A stretch of DNA of 64,000 bases, from the NCBI RefSeq assembly GCF_001625305.1, contig NW_017802713.1, positions 4,081,268 through 4,145,267 of the forward strand, in the 5' to 3' direction. Within the stretch, counting starts at the first letter, position 1, and every line of letters starts with the position of its first letter. The translations under genes were made by a program, and so were the position numbers. Below are positions 35,901 through 43,450 of this stretch, in pieces. The notes under the pieces were generated by a model. The model was not told the DNA's origin and did not search any database. It saw nothing but the letters and a program-made list of their open reading frames with translations. This DNA is from Branchiostoma belcheri. Its lineage: Eukaryota; Chordata; Leptocardii; Amphioxiformes; Branchiostomatidae.

Positions 35901-38900
35901 GGGAGTAGGTCAGCAGTGTTAGGGGTGTGTTTGGCAGTTGAATTTGACTCAAATTAACTCAAATTCATTGTTTAGAAAGGTAGAAAGGTATGATCTTCGG
36001 CTATTCCAAGATCAGGGTGCGCCAAAGGGTTGCACTTGGGCCAATTTTTCAAGTTTTATATTTTTCTACTTTCAGTGCAGAAAATCGCACTAGAGGTGTT
36101 GCCATACATTGCACTTTAAAAATTTTTGGATAGAGACGTTCAGTTCAAAAGTTGTGCTCTATCCAAACTTAGCCCACTCATTTCAAATGTGGCCGGCAAC
36201 GGACACTACAGCTAAGCTGTAGTGTCCGTTGCCGGCCACATCTGGCCGCTCAAGTACATGACAAGAACACCAAATCTTGCAAGACCTGTCATTAAGGGGT
36301 TGCCAAAATGCTACAGAAATAACATAAATGACAAAATTACTTCAAAATTGCAACAAAATGTAATTAATGTACCTATATGGTATACTTGGCAACGGACACT
36401 ACATGGCAACGGACACTACACCCTTGAGGTTTTTTGACATTATTTCATATAATTACAGCAATAGACTGAAATAGCTACTGTGTTTTAAGTCAGCATCTTC
36501 AGCTGTTTCAACACCTGAAATCATATGCACCCACAGCTTTTCTATTTTAAGTTATTACCGAGCAACGGACACTACACATTTTCTCGGACAAAAAAGACAG
36601 GTAACTGTAAGCCATCAGCCATATTAACCCAAAGGACAAGCAACATAAAAACACATGTTTTGTGTCATATATGGATGTACCTTGCATAACATGCAAAATG
36701 GCCAGTTCTATCACCATCCTTTTTAGTACAGGGAGATAAGTTAATTGCAATGTGTTAATTTATGAATTTTGCATAACGTGTACAACATATTGATAAATGC
36801 GCTCTAGAAAAGAGAAATTTCCAATCATCATCAGGTTTTTTGCAAAACATATCAGACTGAGCATGTCTGAACATATTGCAAATCTTTTCATTCCATTTTT
36901 TTGTTCCCAAATTACTTAAAAGCATATTTCAAAAACTGGCAGTTTTCAAGTGCAACAGCATAACATAGATTTTATGCCAATTTCTGGTCTTAAATTGGCC
37001 ATAGCATAAGTTTTAAACATCTTAACACCAAATCTCTTCCTGATTGTCTGGAAAATAACTGTACTAGTGTAACAAGTTTGATAAATGTCAACAGAATGCG
37101 ATAAATACAGAGTAAGATTGACATAACGATGCACGATGCCATTGGCGCACCCTGATCTCGGAATAGCCGCTTGGTTTAGCTGGTGTTCAGGGACAATGGC
37201 ACTGGGGAAGGTACTGAATGTGTGACATGGGCTGAAATCACCAGCCCTTCTTACTTGACCATTAAGCATTGCCAAGATCTCCCCAATGGCGTACAGACCC
37301 TCCTACTAGAAATTAAACAAGATAATCCAAGACATAGTAAATCCTGGGCCCTACTAGGGTTTGGGTTGGCATTAGGAAGGGCATCCAGCCATTAAAAAAT
37401 CTTGCTTCAAAAAGAAAAAAGACTTGCAATATTGATGCAAGCACGTCTAACCCCCAGTTTCGGGGGGGAAAAGACGTTAAACTGGATAGAGCGATATATA
37501 TTAACTGCATATATCCAATAATATGAAGCATCTGAATAAAACATATTATACGTAAGTACATTGTATGTTATATTCAGATGCTTAATAATGATAAAAATTT
37601 TTGGTTATATGCAGTACTGTATAATATATACTTTATGTCTTTATATTGTATCATATATATAGAATACAACACGGGGTATTCCGTATCGCCCGAGGTATCG
37701 GCCCGACCGTGAGGCCGTCGGGCGATCCGACTCGCGGGAGGGCTGGGACCGAGGGCGATGCGGAACACCGTGTTGTATTTTATTTATATCATACCCACCC
37801 AAGAAAACGCGCCTTTCAATGCAAGATGAGCCAAAAGTTGGTGCCCCTAAACCCTCAAATGCAACAACATCAGTTCCAACGTCCGGATTCTGTATTCGAA
37901 TTTTCGAAAGGGGCACACGCGGTTAGGACGAAACGCGTTCGAATCGTTTTATGGAAGCCATGGAAGCGTTCGATAACGGGTTCCGGACCGGGCCGTACCG
38001 TAACGTACGGCCCGGTCCGGAACCCGTTATCGAACGTTATCGCGGCCCGGGTATGATATAATGAGATGTACGGTATTGTATGCTATGAATATCACAAAGT
38101 ATTGTAATTTATTTTATTTGTTTCAATTTTTCAAAATCTGTTTATAATTGTTATTCACTCATTTTTAAATCTCTAGAATAGAAACTTGTACAGTAAGATG
38201 TTTGGTGGCTTCCTGATGAGACAGGCATTTGAGCTGGGATGGTCCAACGCTTGCCTCTACTGGTGAGTTATACAGACTTGTTCCAGTATTCACTGTCCTT
38301 ACCTGCAGTTCTTGTGTAATCTGCTAGGAGCGCTAACAACCAGACGTTCACTTTTAAGACAGTCACTGTAATAGCAACTGAAATATGTGTATATGGGGTG
38401 ATCTAATGATTGCCTCTACTGGTGAGGTTGGTTATACAGTCCCCAGCATTCATACTATGTTATCATACCTGCAGTTCTTTTGTAATCTGCTAGGAGTGCT
38501 CATGCTATTTGACAAAAGGACAAAAAAATTTGTTGCAAATTGTTGAAAATTTAGGTAAAAGTCTAATATGGAAACTTTTAGTTCAACTTTGCCTTAGAAT
38601 AATTTAAGATTGACAGGCAGAATGACAGGCAGAATGACAGGTTAAATGGTCAGATTAAATTATGGCAATACTTTCTGGAGGTCTGAAATCTCTGGTTTCT
38701 TGTTTTTATTTCTGCAGCAAATCTCGTCCATTCATCGAAGCTGTTGATGACATCATGTTCAGAGGACCTGTGGAGGTCGGCTCGCTGCTCTTCATGTCAT
38801 CAGAGGTCTGCGCAACTTAAGTTGTTTTACTCTAGCGGTGAAGGTTCAAACCCCGCTTGGGGCATGGTGTGAGGTTGCATTTGACATTTTGGCTGAAGCC

Positions 38901-41362
38901 AGCATCCTAGCATATTAGTGTTAAACCAACTGTTCTAACCGGAGTGAACTTTTTATTCCATGATGTCAATTTTAACAACACTTCTTAATTAAAATTCATT
39001 AATTCATTCATTCAAAATTCAAAATTCACTAGTGTGGTCCAAGGGCATGCTCTCCCTATGAAATTTTGAAACCTCGACTAAATCACTCTTATTCTGCATT
39101 TTAAGGGATAAATCTTCCCGTTAGACTAAGCTTAGTTTAATGACATCTGTTTCCATATATTAACACACCAATTTTTATATGTCAAAGATGACGGATTAGG
39201 CAAAATTTTTGTCCATCTTTAAATGACGGAAAGACAGCTAGAGCACTGTGTAAAACTGTCAAATCTCTTCAAATTACAGAACTCAATACTTGTCAAAAAG
39301 AGTAGAGGTGATCCAGTGTGTTCTCCTATGAAAATGAAAAATATTAGCCAACCTGTATTGCACTATAGTTACATGTAGCTAAAAAAGTATCATGCGTTAC
39401 CTCACACCTAGTATACAATGCAGAGCTCGAAATACTGGGTGCATGTGCATCTTAGTGCACCCAAATTTTGAGCTGTGCACCCAATTTCTTTCAGGTGCAC
39501 CCAAATATTTTTGGAGGTTTACGTACTATGTAAAGATGCCCTGAAATAATGAATAATGAATTAAAATGTGACATGTATTTGATCATCATCATCGCAGGTT
39601 GTCTACACCAAAGGTCAGTACCTGCAGGTCAGAGTTCATGCTGAAGTTGTTGACCCCAAGACGGGTGAACATGAGACCACCAACATCTTTCACTTCTCCT
39701 TCAGCAGTCCCCAACCTATCCCCAAGGTCCTGCCTAGGACATATGCAGGTGAGTTTTGTGTGGATAAATGATAAAGGCATCCAATGCAATTTCCAGGTGG
39801 CAAAACATTCCAAAATTCCAAACAGATGCAGCTTTCCGTCCGACTACAACCCACAAAGCTTCAAAACAAAGGTCCACCGCCATCTCCTGACATAACTACA
39901 TTATACTCACTTAAAGCTTTACTGAAATATATTGGAATTAGGTACACTGTAAGAAATCCGTATTTTTATGCGATTTTAAGAAGTTATTTGTCTTGTGATT
40001 AAAATGAGATCTTGTTTGTGACATAACTCGAAGTTATGTTAAAACGCACTTAAAAAGCGCAATTTTGGCCGCCCGAGTGCAAATGCAAATGAGATGCAAA
40101 TTATATGCGTGACGTCATATCGATGAGTCTAGCTCTATGCCTAGAAGTGGCCAAAAATAATTGGCCTTGCATTGAGCGACCCCGTTAAAAAAAATATATA
40201 TTCTGGCTTAGGAAACATGCCTGTAGCCAGGGGGGGTTCGGAAGGCCCCACAAGGCTCAAAGGTCCACTTTTCATTCTAAAGGTCCAGATTTCTCTTTAA
40301 AAGATGGACTGAATCATATCGCTTTCATAATGTGTTTAAATCCAATGCTGTTTTATACTGTTTTTATTGATGTAATTAGGGGAGGGAGCTGGTAAAGGTG
40401 ACCCACCTGTTCTCCCTCCCCCTCCACGCATGTGCTGGTAAATTTTAATAAACAAATAAACAAGTATCACCAGCGGAACTGGAATCCTAGAAAAACTGTT
40501 CACTTTGTCATTGACTAAAAAGTTATGTCTAAATTTTTCCTTTGAAATCCTCTTAAAATCAGGGGAAATGCCACTTTAGAAGGTTCAGTTTTCAAAATGT
40601 TTCCGTGGAGCATGCCCCTGGACCCCTGTACGAAACTGGCTGGTCCCTCTTACAGTGGAGAGAACCCCCCTATTCAAAATCCTGGCTACAGGCATGGGTA
40701 ATCTGTCTGATATCATCATTCTACATCTTCCTCATGATCTTATCTTCAAAGCCTTTTTTGAAATAGCTCCAAAACAAGCTATGTGAGCCATCTCTTTACT
40801 TTTTTGGTACCGCCTACAAATAGCCAGAACCAGCCTACAGTACAAAACAAGCTACTGTTTTCCATAAGTGACATCACATTTTGGCCTCACAGATGTCAGT
40901 ATGCTATGGAATAGGGTTGATTCAACTTGTATTAATGCTCTAGTCATTAAAAAATGAAAGTTTTGCTACCCTGAAATTGTATATTTCGATGCCTTTAATG
41001 GCATCGAAATATACAATTTAAGTATTGTTTTGGGCTTGCTGCTTTATGGGGAGTTTTTAATATGTACAATGTATCTCATTCCCAGCAGCAACGATTGGAA
41101 GTGGGCAGACATACATGTAGGGTTTCAGTTGATTGACAGGGTTTCAATACCCCTGTTATTTTCTAATAATAGTCTCTTCTTTCATTGCTGAATTTTTTAA
41201 CTATTTGATCTCTACAGAAATGATGTTTCCCCTATAAAGGCAGTTTACCAGTTATGCAAAACAACAAGGATGATTATGCAGATTGAACCACTCTTCTTTC
41301 TTCCAGAGTCCATGCTGTACTTGAGTGGGAAGAGGCACTTTGAATCAGCAGTCGGGAAGTAG
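17970..41362 (+). CDS. acot9: Acyl-coenzyme A thioesterase 9, mitochondrial
   Basis: The enzyme hydrolyses acyl-CoA to free fatty acid and CoA in mitochondria. The coding exons are 17970-17983, 19497-19634, 20428-20589, 20846-20976, 21727-21830, 22448-22521, 22923-22990, 23652-23763, 35369-35459, 38177-38262, 38718-38805, 39598-39748 and 41307-41362. All junctions are GT-AG, and phases join to exactly 425 codons (424 aa; human ACOT9 is about 439). The N-terminus MAARRLFSLCHQAG is a basic, amphipathic presequence. The first HotDog domain contains RFGRILEDLDTFAVWVSY and SALSIVTALVDRIG. The second contains VIICHPENRNLYSKMFGGFL, EAVDDIMFRGPVEVGSLLF and VYTKGQYLQVRVHAEV. Intron 8 is 11.6 kb and hosts an LRR receptor gene on the same strand. 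The intron after 38805 has a GTCTGC donor, which is unusual but keeps frame. An AATAAA at 42339-42344 may end the transcript. Confidence 0.95.
18218..18682. mobile_element. hAT-like MITE with GTACCT subrepeats, second copy
   Basis: The ends TAGGGCTGCGTACC and GGTCCGCAGCCCTA are inverted. The direct repeat ATGTATAT flanks the element at 18210-18217 and 18683-18690 (8 bp). The interior shares the tandem GTACCT/AGGTAC arrays of the copy at 4971-5392. It is inserted in intron 1 of acot9. Confidence 0.85.
20755..20825 (-). repeat. SINE tail fragment
   Basis: GTAAGGTTTGAACCACTCAC is the inverted tail motif of the SINE at 13513-13925. It lies in intron 3 of acot9, upstream of exon 4. Confidence 0.45.
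21628..21672. repeat. Mirage-like single unit
   Basis: A single CTGGTGTGTTATGCCGAAGG unit followed by GTGGTTATAG and CTGGCTATACC matches the cluster at 15915-16215. It sits 55 bp upstream of acot9 exon 5. Confidence 0.45.
21908..22223. mobile_element. CCCGTAGCCAGG / GGCTACGGG MITE
   Basis: The ends CCCGTAGCCAGG and GGCTACGGG are inverted. The interior has GGTTCTTCC/GAACCCCC blocks and TTTAGATAAAAAGTGGACC, as in the copy at 40216-40696. It lies in intron 5 of acot9. The (GT)n tracts at 22285-22335 follow it. Confidence 0.6.
24300..24500 (-). repeat. tRNA-derived SINE fragment
   Basis: GATTTGAACCCCGGACCA near 24445 is an inverted B box with its flanks, and GTGCCTTTCCCAAGGGCACA precedes it. 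The opening GGGATCTCTACCGGTAGA resembles text at 63170-63245. It is a fragment in intron 8 of acot9. Confidence 0.45.
24884..25255. mobile_element. PIF/Harbinger-like MITE (GGCC family) with TTA duplication
   Basis: The ends start GGCCACACCAATTTAATTTG and stop with CAAATTAAATTGGTGTGGCC. TTA flanks both sides as a direct repeat (24881-24883 and 25256-25258), the 3-bp target expected of PIF/Harbinger. The terminal inverted repeats extend about 35 bp inward (TTGGTTCTCGGATTC against its inverse). It is non-coding and lies in intron 8 of acot9. Confidence 0.8.
25620..26380 (+). other. Probable 5'UTR exons of the nested LRR gene
   Basis: A CpG-rich block (about 25620-25783) ends at a strong donor CCACCG|GTAAGT. 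A second candidate exon, 26287-26380, sits between TTTCCAG and GTAAGAAG. A third acceptor, CATTCTTCAG, ends at 28440, 136 bp before the LRR start codon. None fits the acot9 frame, because acot9 exon 8 joins exon 9 cleanly. I infer that these are leader exons of the LRR gene, giving it its own promoter near 25.6 kb. Confidence 0.45.
26437..26503. repeat. Perfect 27-bp-arm hairpin
   Basis: CTATGTGACCATTGAAGGAG and the 7 bases after it are exactly inverted after a short AT-rich loop. No flanking duplication is evident. It is a tiny foldback MITE or hairpin in acot9 intron 8, downstream of the candidate leader exon. Confidence 0.7.
26550..26940 (-). mobile_element. LINE ORF2 C-terminal remnant
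   Basis: A minus-strand frame at 26934-26695 encodes CPFCPNMIENEDHFIMDCTQ followed by YNDKCLLLFTFL. This is the zinc-knuckle-like CxxC...HxxxxC tail of many endonuclease/reverse-transcriptase LINEs. The 3' side holds TCTTTATTGACACAAC. It is 5'-truncated and related in layout to the tail at 55607-56040. Confidence 0.65.
27050..27345. repeat. Dispersed repeat of the GGTGGCAAAAC family
   Basis: TTTGAAATAGCCCCAAAA, GTACCGATCATGCATAAATAGC and TTGCCACCCAGAAATTGAAT recur in diverged form at 40745-41000. The function is unknown. It lies in acot9 intron 8. Confidence 0.45.
28577..31294 (+). CDS. LRR transmembrane receptor with tyrosine-repeat cytoplasmic tail
   Basis: A single coding exon gives 905 aa. 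I start at ATG 28577, which follows an in-frame TAA at 28532 and opens a signal peptide (MMFNVQVVIFVFTILVSCAS). A Cys-rich N-terminus is followed by about six LRRs (residues ~135-275, e.g. LHTLYLDFNNL, LSTLLLDSNSLQ, LRDLDLSMNLL). An unrecognised extracellular linker follows, ending in two SPCPN(Q/G)T units, then one membrane segment (~533-557) with RRQHC after it. The ~348-residue tail has YSEIPDEYYN, YSQIPDEYYN and YNTIPDEYYN, then six copies of HPSYDxxPQV(R/W)R(D/Y)PQNYxxx. Most copies offer YQNP or YQIP. Two copies of a block ending YMGLIGN bracket the array. YSQI-x7-YNTI fits ITAM spacing. I infer a cell-surface receptor whose tail is phosphorylated and recruits SH2 adaptors. The gene sits wholly inside acot9 intron 8, same strand. 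Confidence 0.85.
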   Translation: MMFNVQVVIFVFTILVSCASLDPTCFPGCKNTNSWSSCLPDHSKPPSNPHLPPMKGACILCPMQLQQQPVLNKNSSSQSNTTCLPNNDHLGVRGFSFGILSFEKLRPPPQWKVGVNQLAFIESGVTDLEQGLLAEFPGLHTLYLDFNNLTHVKRSWFGDEHYQTWRYFFLSLTHNYITKMDSNCFQNLPFLSTLLLDSNSLQSVQPSWFHNLKKLGKLSLKSNAIKFIPPQTFKSQSRLRDLDLSMNLLTCLSRETVEGPGELDVMSLGGNRLPSLHTLVMTWRLVHRYIYPNILGEFAVRVNEVLFCITKVCRMGQFYHVQMQHDIHTQAARPSAEPERQCTFLQLHTPSQTKYSLPLIIISVNNTESDKHARNITHLCQHAWENVSTVKVALRGDITLQIVPMSLDKSSSPQTVAVVLSDVISKENMTQEEMMNVTCLVNTWAEKYQVEHVFSTPLSSTPNATVCPEKTQATTPGGRMSEESALTTREPKLKATNLTLNHTTGTCSPCPNQTTSMRSPCPNGTVKERSPQVAIIIITSSMVTVIGVVLVELLVAYVIRRQHCWSRGNQQGHLAGAHATAPGQQYSEIPDEYYNQQNAATPTTPQTDNDYSQIPDEYYNYYNTIPDEYYNRYNTYPLRGPHNNKDYSQTVRFNIAAHEVVLPSSTRLGGKHPSYDTVPQVWRDPQNYQIPTRGRNTNIRSQRMPVARSSSEPRYMGLIGNYSKTMRAAAHVVVLPSSTRLGHKHPSYDTAPQVRRDPQNYQNVSTQLGDKHPSYDTAPQVRRDPQNYQNPVSTRLGGKHPSYDTAPQVWRYPQNYQNPVSTRLGVKHPSYDAAPQVRRDPQNYQNPVSTRLGGKHPSYDTVPQVRRDPQNYKIPAQGRNTNIRSQKMPLARSISDPGYMGLIGN
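30580..31200 (+). repeat. In-frame tandem repeats (about 81-84 bp) in the LRR tail
   Basis: The core CATCCTACGATACAG recurs near 30592, 30811, 30894, 30978, 31062 and 31146. The last five copies are spaced 83-84 bp, so the array keeps frame. The first copy is separated by a 28-residue block that recurs after the sixth. Confidence 0.85.
31416..31515. mobile_element. 100-nt foldback MITE with 9-bp target duplication (Mutator-like)
   Basis: TAGCCTGGTTACCAAACCTA opens an arm of about 43 bp that is mirrored at 31473-31515 with only two mismatches. CAAAACTGA flanks it directly on both sides (31407-31415 and 31516-31524). A 9-bp duplication suggests a Mutator-type origin. It lies 121 bp beyond the LRR stop codon, so it may be part of that 3'UTR and would form a near-perfect RNA hairpin. 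Confidence 0.8.
33179..33730. mobile_element. GGCC-family MITE, diverged copy
   Basis: CTTTAATTTTATGGATGACATC at the left pairs with GATGTCATCTATAAAATGAAG and GTGTTGCC at the right. It contains an insertion matching the repeat at 37360-37490 (TTGGGTTGGCGTTAGGAAG and GCAAGCACGTCTAACCCCC). It lies in acot9 intron 8. Confidence 0.55.
33441..33565 (+). repeat. SINE-tail-like repeat (GGCGTTAGGAAGAGCATCCA)
   Basis: The unit runs from TTGGGTTGGCGTTAGGAAG to GACGTTAAATTC and recurs at 37360-37490 at clearly recognisable similarity. Such a GGAAGGGCATCCAGC block is common in SINE bodies of marine invertebrates; that link is from memory. Confidence 0.5.
34190..34255. repeat. AT microsatellite
   Basis: Alternating TATA runs with short interruptions follow CTCTCTCTCT. 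No other signal is visible. Confidence 0.7.
34340..34555 (+). repeat. tRNA-derived SINE
   Basis: A B box GGGTTCAAATCCC lies at about 34399, with a degraded A-box region (TTATCTTGTGGTTAGGG) upstream. The body has CTTTGGCACTTCACACC, and the tail TTCCACAAATATGTGGGAAA resembles the SINE at 13513-13925. It is in acot9 intron 8. Confidence 0.6.
35998..37169. mobile_element. TIR transposon with repeated GGCAACGGACACTACA motifs
   Basis: CGGCTATTCCAAGATCAGGG and the next 8 bases are mirrored at the right end ahead of GAATAGCCG, with one mismatch over 28 bp. CTT precedes the left end and follows the right end, a possible 3-bp duplication. Five copies of GGCAACGGACACTACA (one starting AGCAAC) lie at 36195, 36218 (inverted), 36388, 36405 and 36561. 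The first two form a long perfect hairpin. No transposase frame is seen. It is in acot9 intron 9. Confidence 0.75.
37360..37490 (+). repeat. SINE-tail-like repeat, second copy
   Basis: GTTTGGGTTGGCATTAGGAA through GCAAGCACGTCTAACCCCCA and AAGACGTTAAACTGGA parallels 33441-33565. It sits in acot9 intron 9. Confidence 0.5.
37662..37777. mobile_element. Short MITE with AATACAACACGG ends
   Basis: AATACAACACGGGGTATTCC at the left is mirrored by CGGAACACCGTGTTGTATT at the right, with one indel. The GC-rich interior contains partly self-complementary CGGCCCGACCG-like segments. No target duplication is clear. Confidence 0.6.
37786..38060. mobile_element. Short TIR element ATATCATACCC / GGGTATGATAT
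   Basis: The outer ends ATATCATACCC and GGGTATGATAT are inverted. Near its right end is a perfect palindrome with 32-bp arms (37967-37998 and 38005-38036, loop CGTAAC) starting CGTTCGATAACGGGTTCCGG. It lies directly beside the MITE at 37662-37777 and about 115 bp upstream of acot9 exon 10. Confidence 0.65.
39770..39895 (+). mobile_element. LINE tail remnant within a repeat
   Basis: A frame ending SDYNPQSFKTKVHRHLL resembles the last residues of CR1/L2 reverse transcriptases. It starts 20 bp after acot9 exon 12 and overlaps the AAGGCATCCAATGCAATTTC end of a dispersed repeat. Only about 100 bp is recognisable. Confidence 0.4.
40216..40696. mobile_element. CCTGTAGCCAGG / CCTGGCTACAGG MITE
   Basis: CATGCCTGTAGCCAGG and CCTGGCTACAGGCATG are perfect inverted ends. 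If CATG is the target site, the element proper is 40220-40692. The interior carries the blocks shared with 21908-22223 and 1073-1330. It is non-coding and lies in acot9 intron 12. Confidence 0.75.
40974..41019. repeat. Perfect 20-bp-arm palindrome
   Basis: AAATTGTATATTTCGATGCC is inverted exactly after a 6-base loop. It terminates a diverged repeat (40745-41000) that also occurs at 27050-27345. Confidence 0.7.
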
Positions 41363-42362
41363 GAAAATTTCTCACCCCACCAACTGCAACACTGCTGTTA
41401 TTAAAACAACAAAGAATGTCTGAGACGTGGTCAACTTGATGTCTTCCCAAAACTGAGGACAAAGCTGTGTCTGCTGCCATGTCAGTGTTCCTATTTGTAT
41501 TTCAGTGTAGCTGTTTGTAAACATTTTAAGACCAGTGTACTAATGTCAGTCTTCCTATCATTTTGACAAAGTTTTATCGTGGATGGGAGTTTAAAATTTT
41601 GTCCGATCTGTCATCATTGACAGACAAAAATTGGCATGCAAAGATATGGAATGAGATGTCATTAAACTAAACTTAGTCTACCAGCAAAATGTGCCGCTCA
41701 AAATGCAGGAAATAGAGGGTCAAGTATTTTGAAACATTTTGCCAGGAGAGCATGTCCCAGGGCCATCATTGTATTGTCTGTGGCGGGATGCTTCGTGCCT
41801 TTAGCACTCAACATGATGTTACATTTTGTACATGTACATCAAACAAAATTGAAATTACAAAAATTAAGGCTGGATAGAACACTGCTTTTAAACCCTTCCC
41901 AATAACCACTTTTAAATATCTGCAGCTTGAATTTAAAATCTAAAGAATACTTACAATTTAACAGATAAAATACAAAAATGCTATATAATGTACCTTTGAG
42001 CTATGATCCATTGAAATGCAAATCAAGGACACCAACATGGCCGCCAGCATACTTAACTGATATGGGAAAGTGAGTGAAAAGCTCTGTTTGTAGTTTCAGA
42101 GTAAGATTCATGAATACCAAAGTCATACGTCATCAGTACTTGGGACATTAGGTGTCAAATTGTCAGGATTGTCCGTGTGCACTTGAAGGTAAACTTGGGA
42201 TTTGGTATAATCTAGTTTGTAGTGCAGGAATTTCACAAACTTAGAATACAGAATGATATCGTTTACAAACAAACTGTTATGGAATGGTAGTCTACTATAA
42301 TGATCACGTGCATTTAGTCCATCTAAACAGGAATATGAAATAAAGATTCATATTGTAATTAT

Positions 42363-43450
42363 GACATTAATCTCCATGGGGCTTTCTTTGCAGCACAAGG
42401 AAAAGAGAAACCGCAAAAAGTTGAAAACAGTGAGCATCACCTTACATCTGCTCAGACATTTATACTTATACTTTGTAAAGGCAATGCTTAGTACTAGTTT
42501 CTTATATTGCAATATTGCATTAAATTGTTGCAATGAAACTCCTAAAAGCCTTACATTAACACACTAGAAGGCAAAATCAGACATGTACATTTATTATTGT
42601 TAAACACACCGACTACAGGTTTAAGGTTATTGGAAGTTTCTGTTGTTTGCTGAGTAACAAAATTTTGTAAGACCTTAAGAGAAAGTACAGTAAATAAAGC
42701 TTTTGTTTATAGACAGAAGTACTTTGACTACATGTAAGTACATGTAGAAATGTGGTGTTTTATGTTGGTCAGAGCATGTTTAAGGTTGAATTGTCTGAAG
42801 TGCAACATAACACAAATGACACATAATGTTTTAGTTGTTTCTTTATATGCTGATAATTTTTTTTATGTACAAGAACAAAATACTTTGTATATCATACTTT
42901 TAATTTAGTTATTGCATTCTCTGGCATAAAATTTGCTATTTACAAAGAAAAGAAAATTTGTCAGTTTTGTCAGTTACTCTGTTTTAAATGTGAATAGGTT
43001 TTTTTTTTCTGTAGTACAAGAGTATTCCTTAGTATTTTATTGATGAATTTGCTTCTACTGTTTTTTTACTTCCAGGATTTAAGTATTATTTTGGGTGGCT
43101 GAGCTTTGGGTTTGTGTGTCTGTTGAGACAGAGTAGGTTGATAGCATGTGAGTGGGGAAGATTGACTGGCAGAATGACAGTTCAGAGGGCCAGATACAGG
43201 AAATGGGGTGAACTTGGAGGTCACAAAGCGTTTGACAGAACAGTTTAGAAAAATCAAGAAAAATACACTAAAAAGCAGTTACTCAAGCAACTGGATATGA
43301 TTTTGAAAACATCAAGAAAAATACAGTTTTAGTAGTAATTCTCTAGTCATCAAAATACAGTCTTGTTTGAATACTATATCTCCTCTTTTTACTAAATTAT
43401 AGCCAGTTTGTATGATATGTAATGTTACTGAGCCGTGGTGAGACTGTGTC
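42363..43450. other. Intergenic stretch between convergent genes
   Basis: acot9 (+) and the acidic secreted-protein gene (-) converge here. TTTATT at 43036-43041 reads as AATAAA on the minus strand, about 410 bp past the stop of the latter. AT-rich sequence fills the rest, and no further gene is visible. Confidence 0.5.
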
